This document shows, one piece after another, positions 21,809 to 33,197 of a stretch of DNA of 64,000 nucleotides; position 1 is the stretch's first letter; each line of letters begins with the position of its first letter. The notes below the pieces were generated by a model. The model had not been told where the DNA came from and did not search any database. It was given only the letters and a program-made list of their open reading frames with translations. Where the stretch lies: NCBI RefSeq assembly GCF_019578655.1, contig NC_063257.1, positions 15,376,001 to 15,440,000 of the forward strand, given 5' to 3'. The DNA is from Ricinus communis (lineage: Eukaryota > Streptophyta > Magnoliopsida > Malpighiales > Euphorbiaceae). The translations under genes and the position numbers were made by a program.

Positions 21809-23083
21809 GGAATATGATAATTACATGATTTCCTTTTCTTTTTGAAAATATTTTTTATGCTTAGGATTAGGTATGTTTTAATTCATATGTGCTACTTTTT
21901 CTTGTGCAATCTTGAGTTTTGTTTTGATAACCTAGAATACCATGTAAGTTAGAGATACATTTTTTGTTTGAGTTTTAATGCATGAAAGTAATAAGAATGA
22001 TTAGTGTTTCTCTAAAATTATTTAATGGTATCTCATTAGTTTATTGATTGGAAAATGAACAAGACTTGATATAAATTTAAACATTCAAGTGAACTTTTGA
22101 GCCAAATAGCAATTCACTATATTTTGCTCTAATTGTTTTTATTGAGTGTTATCAAAGTTAGTATGATTATTCTAGAACTTGCTTGTGAATGCATGTTGAG
22201 ACCATATCTTTGGATTGATGCTTTAATATGATAAGGGCAATTAGGATTAACCTATTCTTAGACTCTTAAAAGACCTACCTTGTTGATTTTTCTTTTAGTT
22301 AGCCACTTTGAGCCTATTTTCCATTTTTTTTTCTTGTTTTTAACACATATTGTTTAACCCAAGATCTTTCGTTTACTACTCCTATTTTTCTACTCTTGTC
22401 AAGACAAGAAGGAAAGTGTTGCATGGTACAAAAGAAATAGAAAAATACAAAAAAAAAAACAAAAAAAAAGAAAGTTGATATTTATTTCTTTCATGAAAGA
22501 GGATAATTGGAGAAGTATTCATCAAATATACTGAATTAAATTGTTACGTATTGTTCCTCCAAAGTTTTAGTGCTCATATAAGATGTGGGAATAAGTTTCA
22601 AGGTTTTTTGTAGTGTGTTTTATGGTTATGTGGCATAGTTATCATGTAGGTAACTAACCTTTTTGTCTTGATTGTGAAACACTTTAATTTTTCCTTTTAT
22701 CATACCCTTTTCTAAGCCCCATTACAACCCTTCTGAAGTCCCTTTGATTTTTGCATCTAATTCATGTGTAGTGGTGGAGAATTGATTCATTAGCAAGCTT
22801 ATGGTAATAACATGCTATGTTTTGATTCTGAGAGTAAATGCACCCTAAACACTTTGAGAGTATTGAGTGAAACCATGTTAGGGTGTTAAGTCTTGTTGCT
22901 TTGATTTTAATGAATTAATGAGATACTTGTGCTTTTTATAAAATTTATCCTATGAGTGCTACTCTCTTGATTGTCATTATGATTCAACTCATTAATGTAT
23001 GTTTAACTTATTTGGTATTTGTGGATATTGAAAAAGATGAAAAGGAAGTAGAGAGAAAAATTGGTATGTTGAGTTGAGGTATG
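21809..23083 (+). other. E1 conserved 3' non-coding block
   Basis: No long open frame. It contains, in order, CTAGAACTTGCTT-type sequence (22171), TTAGTTAGCCA (22296), an A-rich tract (22440-22475), AGCCCCATTACAACC (22716), CCCTTTGATTTTTG (22740) and AGCAAGCTTATGGT (22793). The LARDs have the same blocks in the same order. Confidence 0.65.
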
Positions 23084-23118
23084 CTTGAGGACAAGTATGG
23101 ATTAGGTGTGAGGGAATT
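23084..23118 (+). other. E1 3' polypurine tract
   Basis: CTTGAGGACAAGTATGG and GGTGTGAGGGAATT lie directly against the 3' LTR (TGATAG). Confidence 0.8.
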
Positions 23119-24520
23119 TGATAGATCATAAATGGTTATACTTATTGTGTTTAATTCCCTTACATTTTGATTGGATAATGTGCTTAATTGTAGAAATTGT
23201 GTTTATTCTAACCTAGATGGTGAAATATCAAGAATTGAGTGAAATTCAGCCTAAAAACATGTTTTAAAGCATCACTTTTCAAAAACTAAGTCTTTTGAAG
23301 GAAAAGTAAAAACTTATGTAGAAGGTCATTTTCAATAAGGCGTGATCACGCCTTACAATCCATGAGCTGCTGGAATCTGCAGAAAAGAATTTCGAATTTT
23401 CAAGATAAATTCGCGGTGGACCCACTTTTATGTAATATCCTTTATTTTTGGAACTGCTGGATAAAGAGAACTGACTCCTATATTATTTAGGATTTTAATT
23501 TGTTTAGATTACCCTTTATCTTATCCTTTCTTATAGGGATAAGATCATATAGGAAGTTTTTTTTTATAAGGATTATCTTATTAGGGTTTAGGTTTGACTT
23601 CCTATATAAGGAGGCTAGTTCTACCAAGTAAAGGACGGTTGAGAGTGCTTTGATTATTTATTATTTTTCTTCTTCTATTCTTTTCTTGTGAATTTTTATT
23701 CCACCATGTGTGACTAAGTTTTTAGTTTCTAATTCAAGAGTGAATAAATTGCAATTATGATTTTGTGAGGCTTTGTGCTTAACAGAATTCTTCTTTAATT
23801 CAAGTATTCTTTATTTCTTGTTTTTATTATTTATAAATTTTTGATATTGATTGAACTGATGACTCAATTTTGATATTGATTTTTCTATTGCTAAACTTTG
23901 AGTTTGTGATCCATAATTATCATGAGCGATTGACACAAGTAGCAAGGAGCTGGCTCATGTGTGTGTGATTGCGGCCTTTTTGAATTACATAGCTTGCATG
24001 ATAGGCTCTAAAGAAATAAAGGAACAAGGTTAATTCAATTGCAGCTGTCTCGATTAATTAATGTTGGTTTAGTCATTCTCATTATTTTTAATGCTATCAT
24101 TGAGTTGATATGGAACGCTATCGTGCCCAGTTGACTAATGGTAAGTTTTGATTTGGATACTGGGTTTGAATTATATTAGTAGAATTTACACTTGTTGCAG
24201 CTTTTCCGAATAAGTAGACTAAGTACTTGAATAGAAAAATTAATACTTAAGCCTATGATCAGAATTACAATTGGATGAAATTAGCACTCTTGAATTGGAA
24301 GTTTGTTAAGATTGATTTTTATTTACTTTAATATTCAACCTTCATTATTTTCTGTTTATTTATAATTTTGGTTCAAACATTCAAAATCTCCCCCATTTTT
24401 ATTTAATTTCGAGAAGCTATTCACATTGGTTCCCTTGGGATTCGACCTGGTTTCACTATTTCTATAAGTTAGTTTAGGAAAATCAGTAATTTATTTTGAA
24501 GGGCTTTGGCAACCCGTTCA
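23119..24520 (+). repeat. E1 3' LTR
   Basis: 1402 bp, TGATAG to GTTCA, followed by the target duplication GAGGT. It carries the perfect palindrome at 23337-23354 and the TATA box at 23603-23610. Confidence 0.95.
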
Positions 24521-24584
24521 GAGGTTCAAGACAATTTTGTTAAATTTACAGAAGTGGCTTAGTTGGCAGAACTCGCAAAATGAT

Positions 24585-25385
24585 GATTTTTTCAATTTTA
24601 AGACCTAATATTAATGAAATCTACACTATCACATTTTTTAATTTGTATTTGAAAATTATAATATTTTTAATATGAGATTCCATTGTTGGACTATTTTAGA
24701 TTTTTATTAGGGTAAATTACACATATTTAATAATATACAATATTGAAAAAATATCAACCATTAGTAAAATATTTATTTAGATTATTTTAAAAATTGGTAG
24801 AGATTCAATAGCAAGACCAAGACCTATTAAATTAATCAAGTTGTAATATTTCAGTAAGAAAATAGAACACCTACATATCAATTCTAAAACTCTAGGATAG
24901 ATGCAATCCGACACCAATAGAAGGTATTTTAGGACACTATAATTACTATCTGATTAATGATATATACACATGGGCCTATCTATGAAGAGAACCTATCAAA
25001 CTATTTCAATGGTGACCCCTTGAGTCTAGGTTTCAGACACCAAAGCGTATATAGTTATAATTTGTTCTATATAAATAGACTCTAGATAGTGTATATACTA
25101 TATTTATATTAATATACTATCTTTATATTATTAGGAATATTATCGCAGGTTTTTTCTTCCAATGTATCATTTCTAGGTCCAATGGAATTCATAGGTATAG
25201 GAAGAAGCCCTGTCAAATAGAGATTTTTTCTTTCGACCATCTTTCGATTGTTAATACGATATATAAGGACCACTACTACAAATAACAAACACATGTGGTA
25301 GGAGGTTAAGGGCACTTCTAGTAAATTAAGAGAAGTGGCTAAGTATGCATTGTATGTATTGGCAAAGGGAGCAAAAAATGCGAGG
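24585..25385. repeat. Tandem duplication unit B
   Basis: A diverged second copy of unit A (6340-6803 plus 24521-24580). It shares the block order TTTTTCAATTTTAAGAC-like, GGTAAATTACA, TATCAATTCT, ATAGATGCAATCCGACACC and GTGGTAGGAGGTTAAGG. Unit B has an extra plastid-derived insert that unit A lacks. Confidence 0.6.
25150..25297 (-). pseudogene. ycf2: Nuclear plastid DNA fragment: part of ycf2
   Basis: The minus-strand frame contains [19 protein letters not shown] followed by [12 protein letters not shown] and [11 protein letters not shown] recognise this as the N-terminal region of the plastid protein Ycf2, a large AAA-family protein encoded in the chloroplast inverted repeat. Only about 45 codons survive, flanked by unrelated AT-rich nuclear sequence, so it is a plastid DNA insertion (NUPT) and not a gene. 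The few changes suggest a fairly recent transfer. Exact edges are uncertain by about 10-20 bp. Confidence 0.85.
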
Positions 25386-26195
25386 TAGGAAATTGAGAGA
25401 CTCTAAGAAAACTTTAACTAATTGACCATAGAACTGAAATTTTCTTTCTCTTCAAGGAATTTGTGAATTATAGAAGGAGCATATCATATCAAATCTAGGC
25501 AACCAAGAGCTTTTCTAGTAAGGCAAGCAATCTCTTATTGTGTTGGTTGATAACTGTGAGCGTTTGGGTATAATTATAGCCATAATGATACCGATTCCAG
25601 TAATGTTAAATATTTTTTCACCAGCCCAAAGTTCAATTTTTCCTTTTTTGAGCTTATTATTATTGGCATATGCTTACATTGGTTGTTGTCTATTGTATAA
25701 GAATTTAATATTAGAGTATTAAAATATTACTATTAGTGTAAAATTTTATTTTCAATGATAGTAATTTCATCTTTGATTCATAAGAATCATTCAGTTGTAG
25801 TATTGGTTGTTCTGTTTGCAGATCTGTATCATTTGAATTCTTTTTCTTTTTGTTGAAAATAAAATAGAATATTGTTATGAAAAACTTATGAATAATGAAA
25901 GTACGGTTGTAGATGAGGAGCTTGGTAAAATATTTTAAGTCTTTGAAGACGTTATCAATAAAGAGAAAGTAAGAAAGAGATTTGCAGTAAAAGAAATCCA
26001 GTTAGTATCGCACCTTTTCATTTTATGCATCTCAATTGTTTAGATTTTGTGACTAACACACATTTTAAGGGGCTAAAAGAATTTTTTGATAGAAGCTTTG
26101 TTTGATTTGCATACTCTCGTTCAATGAAGAGAACCTATAGGTACAAACATAATTTGATCATGCAATGAAGAAAGAGGACTGCAGTGTCTTCTTAT
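25386..26195. other. Intergenic DNA
   Basis: No supported gene. The open frame at 25540-25722 encodes a hydrophobic stretch from AT-rich DNA with no known motif. Confidence 0.4.
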
Positions 26196-26665
26196 GGGAG
26201 CACTAGTGCTACTATAAACATTCGTGATTAGGCTGCCACCAAGACCACTCTTAGCCATTGCTTTGAAAGTGGCTCAAAATGGCTCGCCTGACCTTGCAGA
26301 TTTTCGATAGTGGTATTGATTATTTTCTTTATTCTTTATCTATTTGATACTTGTATTATTTTAATATTATAATATTCATGTGCAGTTGCACCAATTGATG
26401 GAGAGCAACGACATATTCAAATATTTACAGCAATAGTGCTACAAACATTCGTGATTTCTCGAGACTACCACCAAGAGCACTTTCAACTCTTAATATGAAA
26501 GTAGCTCAAAGTGGTATGTTGACCTTACAAATTTTTAACAGTGGTATTGATTATTTCCTTTATTCTTTGTGAAATTGACACTTGTATTTAGCTTTTTTAT
26601 TCTTTTGATATTATAATATTTACTGGAAATTACACTAATCGGTGGAGAGCATCGAAGTCTTCAAA
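26196..26665. repeat. Two-copy tandem duplication of about 227 bp
   Basis: Units begin near 26204 and 26431. They share ACAAACATTCGTGATT-type, CCACCAAGA, GAAAGTAGCTCAAA-type and the exact GTGGTATTGATTATTT segments. Each unit encodes a short LPPR-containing frame, but stops prevent a gene call. Confidence 0.65.
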
Positions 26666-27689
26666 TATTCATAAGAACATTAACTTATATGCGGTTAGGA
26701 TGCTTTGGTATCTTTTACATCATAATAAAATACCTTCTTAGTTGCATCGTACATGGTCATTCTGATGCAACGTATTTTATTGGTGTGCAATTATTTTTTA
26801 ATTTCGAGGGCATATGAGTTGGTTACAAGTTATTGCGCAAAGCAAAGTGTCTGAGATATATTAATGCAACATTGGCATAAGGGTTGCCTTGGTTTTACTA
26901 GGTTTTAATGAGAAAGCAACCAAGAATCGATGAGTAGTGGCTACATAACGAAATGGCTACATGAAGTTAATCAATTGTAGTAACAGTATGAACCGCATTA
27001 TGCCACAATACTACTCTTGGAAATTTTCATGGGATATATGGTGTTGTGCCACTGCACAAGTGATGGTCACTGGATAAAAACTCCACCCTTCCCCGGGCAT
27101 ATGAGGATTTTCTTAGTATGGGCTGCATCTGTACTGATTGCCTCATTGATATTACAATTTTTAATCTTACGAACTCTGATATTACAATTTCCTAAAATGT
27201 TAATATGTTATTTTAGTTTAATATTTCTTTTTGATTGTTTGATTAAAATTAGTAGGAGTCATTACTTTAGTTTGCTTTATTTGGTTACTTTGTCCCTGCA
27301 TTTTATTTTTTATACGTAATAATATTTTACAATTTATATAAAATAGCCTTATTGGAAAATACTTTCCAATAATACTAATAATAATATAATGAAAATGGAC
27401 CTTTTTAAGCCTTTTAATAATAATAATAAAGAGGTTGAACGCTTATTTAAATATTTCTTTAATCTTTTTATATACTATTTATTAGTTCTCTATTAAAATT
27501 AAATTACATATACCCAATTTTATGAACAAGTGATAAATATAAACATTCAACTTAATGTAGGTTTGTAGATTTTATAGTTTTTATAATTAATAATTGAATT
27601 GATGATTTGAAAATTAAATCAATTTTTACATATCCTAAGTAAAGTTTATAAAACTAAATTTATAAATTTATTTATTATTTTCTATGAGG
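26666..27689. other. Intergenic DNA
   Basis: No supported gene. The frame at 27017-27319 begins plausibly but turns into AT-rich hydrophobic codons with no motif. Confidence 0.35.
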
Positions 27690-28930
27690 TCCATTTTTGT
27701 AAAGATATTAAGTCCCTTAGTTGTGAAGATCTTACCCTTTCTCTGCGTGCAAACACGGTAAGAATGAAGAGTATGAAGCTTGTAGCAACCGGAAAGTCAT
27801 AGCTAACAAGAATATCAGCTTTGTGGTTGTGAAGGCAGTTCTCACTAAGCTTTGGAAAATCCCAAAAGGTTTTTAAATCATGAAGGTGGAAACATAGAAG
27901 AACCTTTTTATTTTTAAGTTTAGAACTAAAGATGATATGGTATTGGTTCTTCAGGGGAATGCCATGGTCCATCGATATTAATCTGATTGTAGTTAAGGAG
28001 TTGCCCCGGTGGATATCCTTGAGAAGTATCAACTTTATGATTATACCTTTGTGGATTTAAGTATACAATTTGGTGGCAGACCTCATTCATGAAAGGAATG
28101 CGGTGTAAATTACTTCTCTATTTGGAGGCCTTTTAGAATATGACAAGGAGGGTGCTCCAAATAGAGAGTTACAAAACTATAATGCGTATCAGAATTCTGT
28201 TAGACATCAAAAAGCCCCTATTAAAGGGGTTTGTCAATGTGGGGATGGTGGAAAAGAAAAGTGGATACAATTTCATTATGAAAGCCTTTCTGACTTTATT
28301 ACTTTTATGGAAGCATAGGGCATGTTCAATGAAAGTATACGAATGAACAAGCTTTAAAAGCAATGGAAGATGGAGATCTCCCTATTTTACACTATGGCAA
28401 CTGGCTACGGGTCCTAGTCTATCAAGGCATGAATTTTTTTCAACCTACTTCTCAGTAGTTTTCCTTCAAGATTTTAGGATCCTAGAGGGCATAGTTCTAC
28501 TAGATGGAATAGAAGATCATTTGATCTAGTTTAGAAAATGGAAGAAAGTAATCATTCAAAGAACTGATGATGGGTTACTAGACCCACTAGGGGCAGGAAC
28601 GGTGATAGTGAAAGGTGACGGCAATTCAGAGAATGACTCGAGGGAAGAGATGTATACCATTGCTTCTATATCAGCATTAAGTGACGGAATGGATACGAAT
28701 TGTAATAGAATTGTACGGGGTCTTAATATGGCAAATGCCAGCTCTCTTATTATTAGTTTGATCTTGAAAGCTGGAGCGCCCAGTTTAGCAAAGGAACTGC
28801 ATGAGATTGAAGGTTTTTGGAATTAGGCTTCCTTTACTCCTAAGAGACAGATAAGGATTTTTAAGCCCATTGGTGAGGAGCCTAAGAAACTCATGAAGAA
28901 GGAGGTTATTGAGAAATTACTGAAGGTTAA
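27690..28930 (+). pseudogene. Decayed DUF4283-like ORF (retroelement ORF1 type)
   Basis: Translating the plus strand across several frames gives pieces typical of plant DUF4283 / non-LTR retroelement ORF1 proteins: KLWKIPKGF near 27845, GMPWSIDINLIVVKELPRW near 27955-28010, and RIRILLDIKKPLLKGF near 28190-28240. A W-QFHYESL segment stands where W-RFRYERLPDFC is expected. Frame changes and stops occur throughout. From 28560 an open stretch (28602-28826) may be a more C-terminal part but has no motif. Such proteins bind nucleic acid in LINE-type elements. No reverse transcriptase follows. Confidence 0.45.
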
Positions 28931-29380
28931 ATAACTCTAACAATTCACAAACATGCTCTAAAATAATTGAATATTGCTTAGTGACAAGATAATTGTTTTA
29001 CCATGTAGATATTAATTCCAACACATGATTATTTACATCGACACTATTGGTTAGTCATTGTCAATATATGCACAATAGAGGTTCTTCTGTATGACTCTTC
29101 ATTAGGGACAAAATTGATTCAATCAAAACAACCTAAGAAATATACACATATTATAGTACCCATCTTTGAGTATCCGAGAATAAACTTCATTATTCCATAT
29201 GTTATGTATTGTAGAAAAATAATTATGAGGACTTCAAAAATGTAGATGAAAGCTCTTGACATTCGGTTGGCTACAACCAGGCACAAAATAAGTTTAGCAG
29301 GATTTCAAATTTGTCGGTGCCATGAAACACCTAAGCAGTGGCCTGGGTAACATATACCTTTATATATTTATTATGGTTAA
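28931..29380. other. Intergenic DNA
   Basis: Nothing recognised. Confidence 0.3.
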
Positions 29381-29850
29381 TTGTCTTACCCAAGCAAACA
29401 TAAATTATATGTAGAGTTTGTTACATGCAGGAAGGATTATGGAGTCTTTATCATAAAATTTATGAGGTACCTCGCAACAGACAAGCCTTTCCTTTATATT
29501 AGAGTTCTTGCTCGGGTAAATTTGAATTTTCTAGTATTGCCCCTTGTTACTACTCATTATTCACTCTTATTAATCCTGGCTATGTTGATTTGTGCATCAA
29601 AATTCTGCACACGAGACTAGAGCAGACGTATTCAGTTGGCTATTTGATCATGAGTGTTCTGACAAGATTGTGTGCAGCAAATTTGCGAGTCATCCAAGAC
29701 ATTTAAGCCAAAACATAATAGTAAGAGGAATCAACCTCATAGTGGCCATGGCGATGGGAGCCGTGGCGCTCGTGGTCGTCGCACCTGACGAAGAGTTTGT
29801 TGTTATAGGACTAACTGTGCATAGTTACTTGTTCTTCGAGGTTTTTAAAT
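29381..29850 (+). pseudogene. Possible Ulp1-like cysteine protease fragment
   Basis: The plus frame at 29381 gives RKDYGVFIIKFMRYLATDKP. This resembles the C-terminal catalytic segment of Ulp1/C48 proteases found in plant transposons, where a D-C-G triad precedes VF-IK-MEYL. Here the catalytic Cys would be Tyr. A basic, Arg/Gly-rich stretch (GSRGARGRR) is readable near 29755-29785. The match is short and the assignment is tentative. Confidence 0.3.
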
Positions 29851-30060
29851 AATAAACATATAACATATATATAAGTTGTTTAAAGAAAAAATACACTATG
29901 GGTAAATTGCCCCATTGGTTCAATTCTTTGTACTTAATATCTAATTTGTTGATTTTTTTTGTTTTTTATATCAAGACTTCTATTTTGCATATCAATTTGG
30001 GGTACTTAACCAATTTCCAGCTAATTTATGTGGAGGTAGCAATCAGAGACAAAATATTAG

Positions 30061-30142
30061 CCACATCAGTAGTGCCACATCACTACATACTTAGCCTAAT
30101 AACCAGGTGGGTCCACATCAGTAGTGCCACATCACTACATAC
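30061..30142. repeat. Direct repeat, 30-bp identical copies, 52-bp period
   Basis: CCACATCAGTAGTGCCACAT plus the next ten bases occurs at 30061-30090 and again at 30113-30142 without change. Confidence 0.9.
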
Positions 30143-30428
30143 CTAGCTAAAAGACAAATTCATGTAGAATTCAAAATCATGAAAGCATATTCCAAGACAC
30201 TACCCAACATAAGTCGTAAGTGTAAATCCAAAAAACAATACAAGGAAAGATAAAGTATTGAACTACAACCTCTTGTGCACAAGGAGAAGACTTTAGTCAT
30301 AGACCGAGAACACCAACTGGTCTCCTAATACTGCTTCACAACTTGAAAGCAACAATCTGAATTGAACTTGAAAAATGCAGATATGGCTTTCTCAGTAAAC
30401 AGCTTTCACAGCCTCCATAATTCCATTT

Positions 30429-30700
30429 TTACTGACCAGCTTGATGAGTGAAGGGCATAGATTGATTAAATTCGAGCTCTGAATTGACTTGGACCTCTCC
30501 ATTCACCTAAACAGGTGGCCTAAATAAAAATCCCAAGATATAAACTGCATAAATGAACACATGTAAACAAAATATTTGAATTGCAGTAGCAAATTAAAAA
30601 ACAATTAATAAGACATGAGGCACATTATGCTGTAGCAACTTACTAAACCATTATTGTTAATGTTCTCCATCTTTATTTCAAGCTCAAAATAGAGCAACTC
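30429..30700 (-). pseudogene. Possible last exons of an unidentified gene
   Basis: On the minus strand an exon-like piece at 30700-30644 (19 codons, starts after CACAG, ends before GTAAGT) joins in phase to 30506-30429 (26 codons, starts after TTTAG, ends in TAA). The joined product starts ELLYFELEIKMEN and ends NQSMPFTHQAGQ. The splice consensus and in-phase join suggest real exons, or a gene fragment. Upstream, 30870-30700 is also open in another frame. I cannot identify a family. Confidence 0.3.
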
Positions 30701-30870
30701 CTGTGAGAATCCGAGGCACCAGCAAGAACTTGATAAGTGACATATTTATTCATTTTTCTTGTCCATAAAATGCTCATAAAGAGGGACTTCCTCTTCAGAA
30801 ATTTTGATTCCAGATACTTACTAGCGCCTACATTATTGTTGAGTGCATATAACTGGATGAAAGCATCTCC

Positions 30871-32337
30871 ATGACAATGAAATCAAAGAAATCAAGCTAG
30901 TATTGAAACCGCAGTAGGCAACTTTGACATATATGTTTTATGCACAGAAAGGCATCCCATCCAGTCACAAACACCACTTCATAATAGGCTTTTCTATACA
31001 ATTATAGTTTTGGGGTCCTCATTCTTTTCTGGACTTGATCACTAAACTTCTCAGAAATCTATCCAGATACTTCATTCCACAGAAAATGGACCCATGGTAG
31101 CATATCAAAAGTACAAGTCAGTGGTAAATAACTTAGGCGTCCATTGCAGAAATAGTTTTTTCAATCAATTAACCATCATTCATATAGGGGAAAAAACGAA
31201 ACCTAATATGCATGCAAGTACTATAACAATTATTTTTATCAATGTTTTTCTGTGTGATGATCTTCTTAAAGTTGAAGATAGTCATTTTTCTGCATTTCAA
31301 CTTCGTTACAATGATAACCTAATACCGCATCGAATGAGGCTTTTAATAGAGAACAGAAATTTAGAAATTCATTATATGCAAATAACAGTTTAACAAATTA
31401 TACATGCTAAAGTAGGATAACGACTATTCTAGCAGTATTAGGAAATAGAAAGCAACAAATACTTGATATGGAACCGATCTAACAACAATGTTTAACATGC
31501 AAAAAAAATATACCTAACATCAACAAAATGGAGTAACTATAAAAGAATAATATGTACTATTCCAAAAACAAAACAATGACTATTTACCATAATAAATTAT
31601 AAGAGAAGTGTGATTCTGATAACAAAAATTATAAGAGAAGGACCGATAATTCTTTACAAAAAACAGAGATAGGAAAGTCATATTGTACTGGGCTTTTTGC
31701 ATTATATAATGGAATACCAACAAATTGTTTGGTGATTTCACCTAAAAATGAGGAAGGAGCTATCTAAGTACAATCTTCATCATACAAAAATAAATACCTA
31801 ACATCAACATAAGGGAGTAGCTTTAAAATAATAATTTTTAACATAGAAAACAATGGTGACTATTTAGCATCAAAGAACAATTTAAAATGATAGGAGAAGG
31901 GTGACTTCACCTCAACTAAAACTGCAATTTCGGATGTGGTCTTACTAGGATATATTTGCGTAGAAGAGAGAAGAGTACTGATGTTGTATTAGGGCTTTTT
32001 AACTTTTAAAGGATACTTAGAAATTGATTTCTTATTACTACCCTTCATAAAGTGGTGACTATTTGGACTAACATCAAAATGACGCTAGTTAAACTAGTAT
32101 GGACTGGAGACACTTTTAAACAGGACCAAATAGTCAATTACCTACTACATCCACTTGTAATAGCAGTGTCCAAATATTCTTACTCCGAGTGTCCCATTGT
32201 TTCTAAGGAGGTCCTTCCCACCTTAGAGCCTTTTAAGTTAAATATAAGTGTATTAGAAAAAGGTAACATGCATTTTAAAGCCCTTGAAATTTTCGATTTT
32301 ATTTTATTGAGCCTTCTAATTTTTTTGTTCCTTTAAA
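30871..32337. other. Intergenic DNA with a diverged internal duplication
   Basis: No supported gene. Segments beginning TACCTAACATCAACA at about 31511 and 31796 are diverged direct copies. Short frames (31094-31393, 32052-32336) show no motif. Confidence 0.4.
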
Positions 32338-32411
32338 CCCTTGTACTTTTATTTTTGGTTTTATTGAGGACATAATAGTCTTTAATCAAAGCAAAAATCA
32401 AAGTACAAGGG
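32338..32411. repeat. Inverted repeat, 20-bp arms
   Basis: CCCTTGTACTTTTATTTTTG at 32338-32357 and CAAAAATCAAAGTACAAGGG at 32392-32411 pair at 19 of 20 positions around a 34-base loop. Confidence 0.85.
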
Positions 32412-32680
32412 CTCAATAGAACGAATAAAAATTTCATAAAATAGAACAAACAAAAATCACAATAGAACAAATAATTCCTTTTTGGGCACTATTCAAAACT
32501 AATAAACTTTAATTACAAACTAATCTTTCAATCAATAAATAATAATAGTATATTTTAAAAAAATTATGGAAATGATTTTGAGAAGAAACAAAATGCATTA
32601 GCCAAATGTCTATCAACTTAGCTTATATACAAATGACTAAAATACTTAAGATACAAGCTAAATATAAATAGGCAAAATAT

Positions 32681-32728
32681 AACACATGTGTCTATCTTAT
32701 ATTTAACACATGTGTCTATCTTATATTT
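32681..32728. repeat. Perfect 24-bp tandem duplication
   Basis: AACACATGTGTCTATCTTAT plus ATTT occurs twice in a row without a mismatch. Confidence 0.95.
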
Positions 32729-33197
32729 TTTTCTTACATCACATAGTGTTGTCTATTATTATTGCTATTTAGTAACAGTTTATTTTTTTTATTTTCCATT
32801 ATTAACGACTTAGACGCAAACAATAGAAGGGGTGAAGGATAACTTTGTGTGAAATGATGCATATATGTAATACTTTTAATGATCATATTATTAAATTTAA
32901 GACAAGCTATTTTTGCTGATTCACAATTATTATTATTTTAGTAAGTAAAATCGAGTTTTCACGTCATCTTTTTTATCATGAAATCTCAAAAATCAAACAA
33001 ATTAAAAGTGTGGACGTATATTTTAAATTTTTAAAATAATTAGATAAAATTATCAAGATATGTAAAATTCAGGATTTAATTAGTAATAAGGCCTAAACAA
33101 AACAAGCTTGTAACCAAAAATATAAAATGGCATAGCTTTACAGTTTTTTATACGTTGTACTATACTAACGGAGAATACAAAACAACATAACCACAAG

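Larger units (their letters stand above)
6804..24520 (+). mobile_element. E1: complete Athila-like LTR retrotransposon with nested LARD-1
   Basis: Two LTRs (6804-8210 and 23119-24520) begin TGATAG and end TTCA. They are flanked by the perfect 5-bp target duplication GAGGT at 6799-6803 and 24521-24525. Inside come a tRNA-Asp primer site, gag, protease, RT/RNase H, integrase, a palindrome repeat block, a third ORF and a polypurine tract. Without LARD-1 and its duplicated target the element is about 11.6 kb, normal for Athila. The first 100 bp of the two LTRs differ at about 9 positions, all transitions, so it is older than E3 and LARD-1. All coding regions carry stops or frameshifts. Confidence 0.95.

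Noticed and set aside
27017..27319. 100-codon open frame.
   Set aside because: No recognisable domain; the second half is AT-rich hydrophobic sequence.
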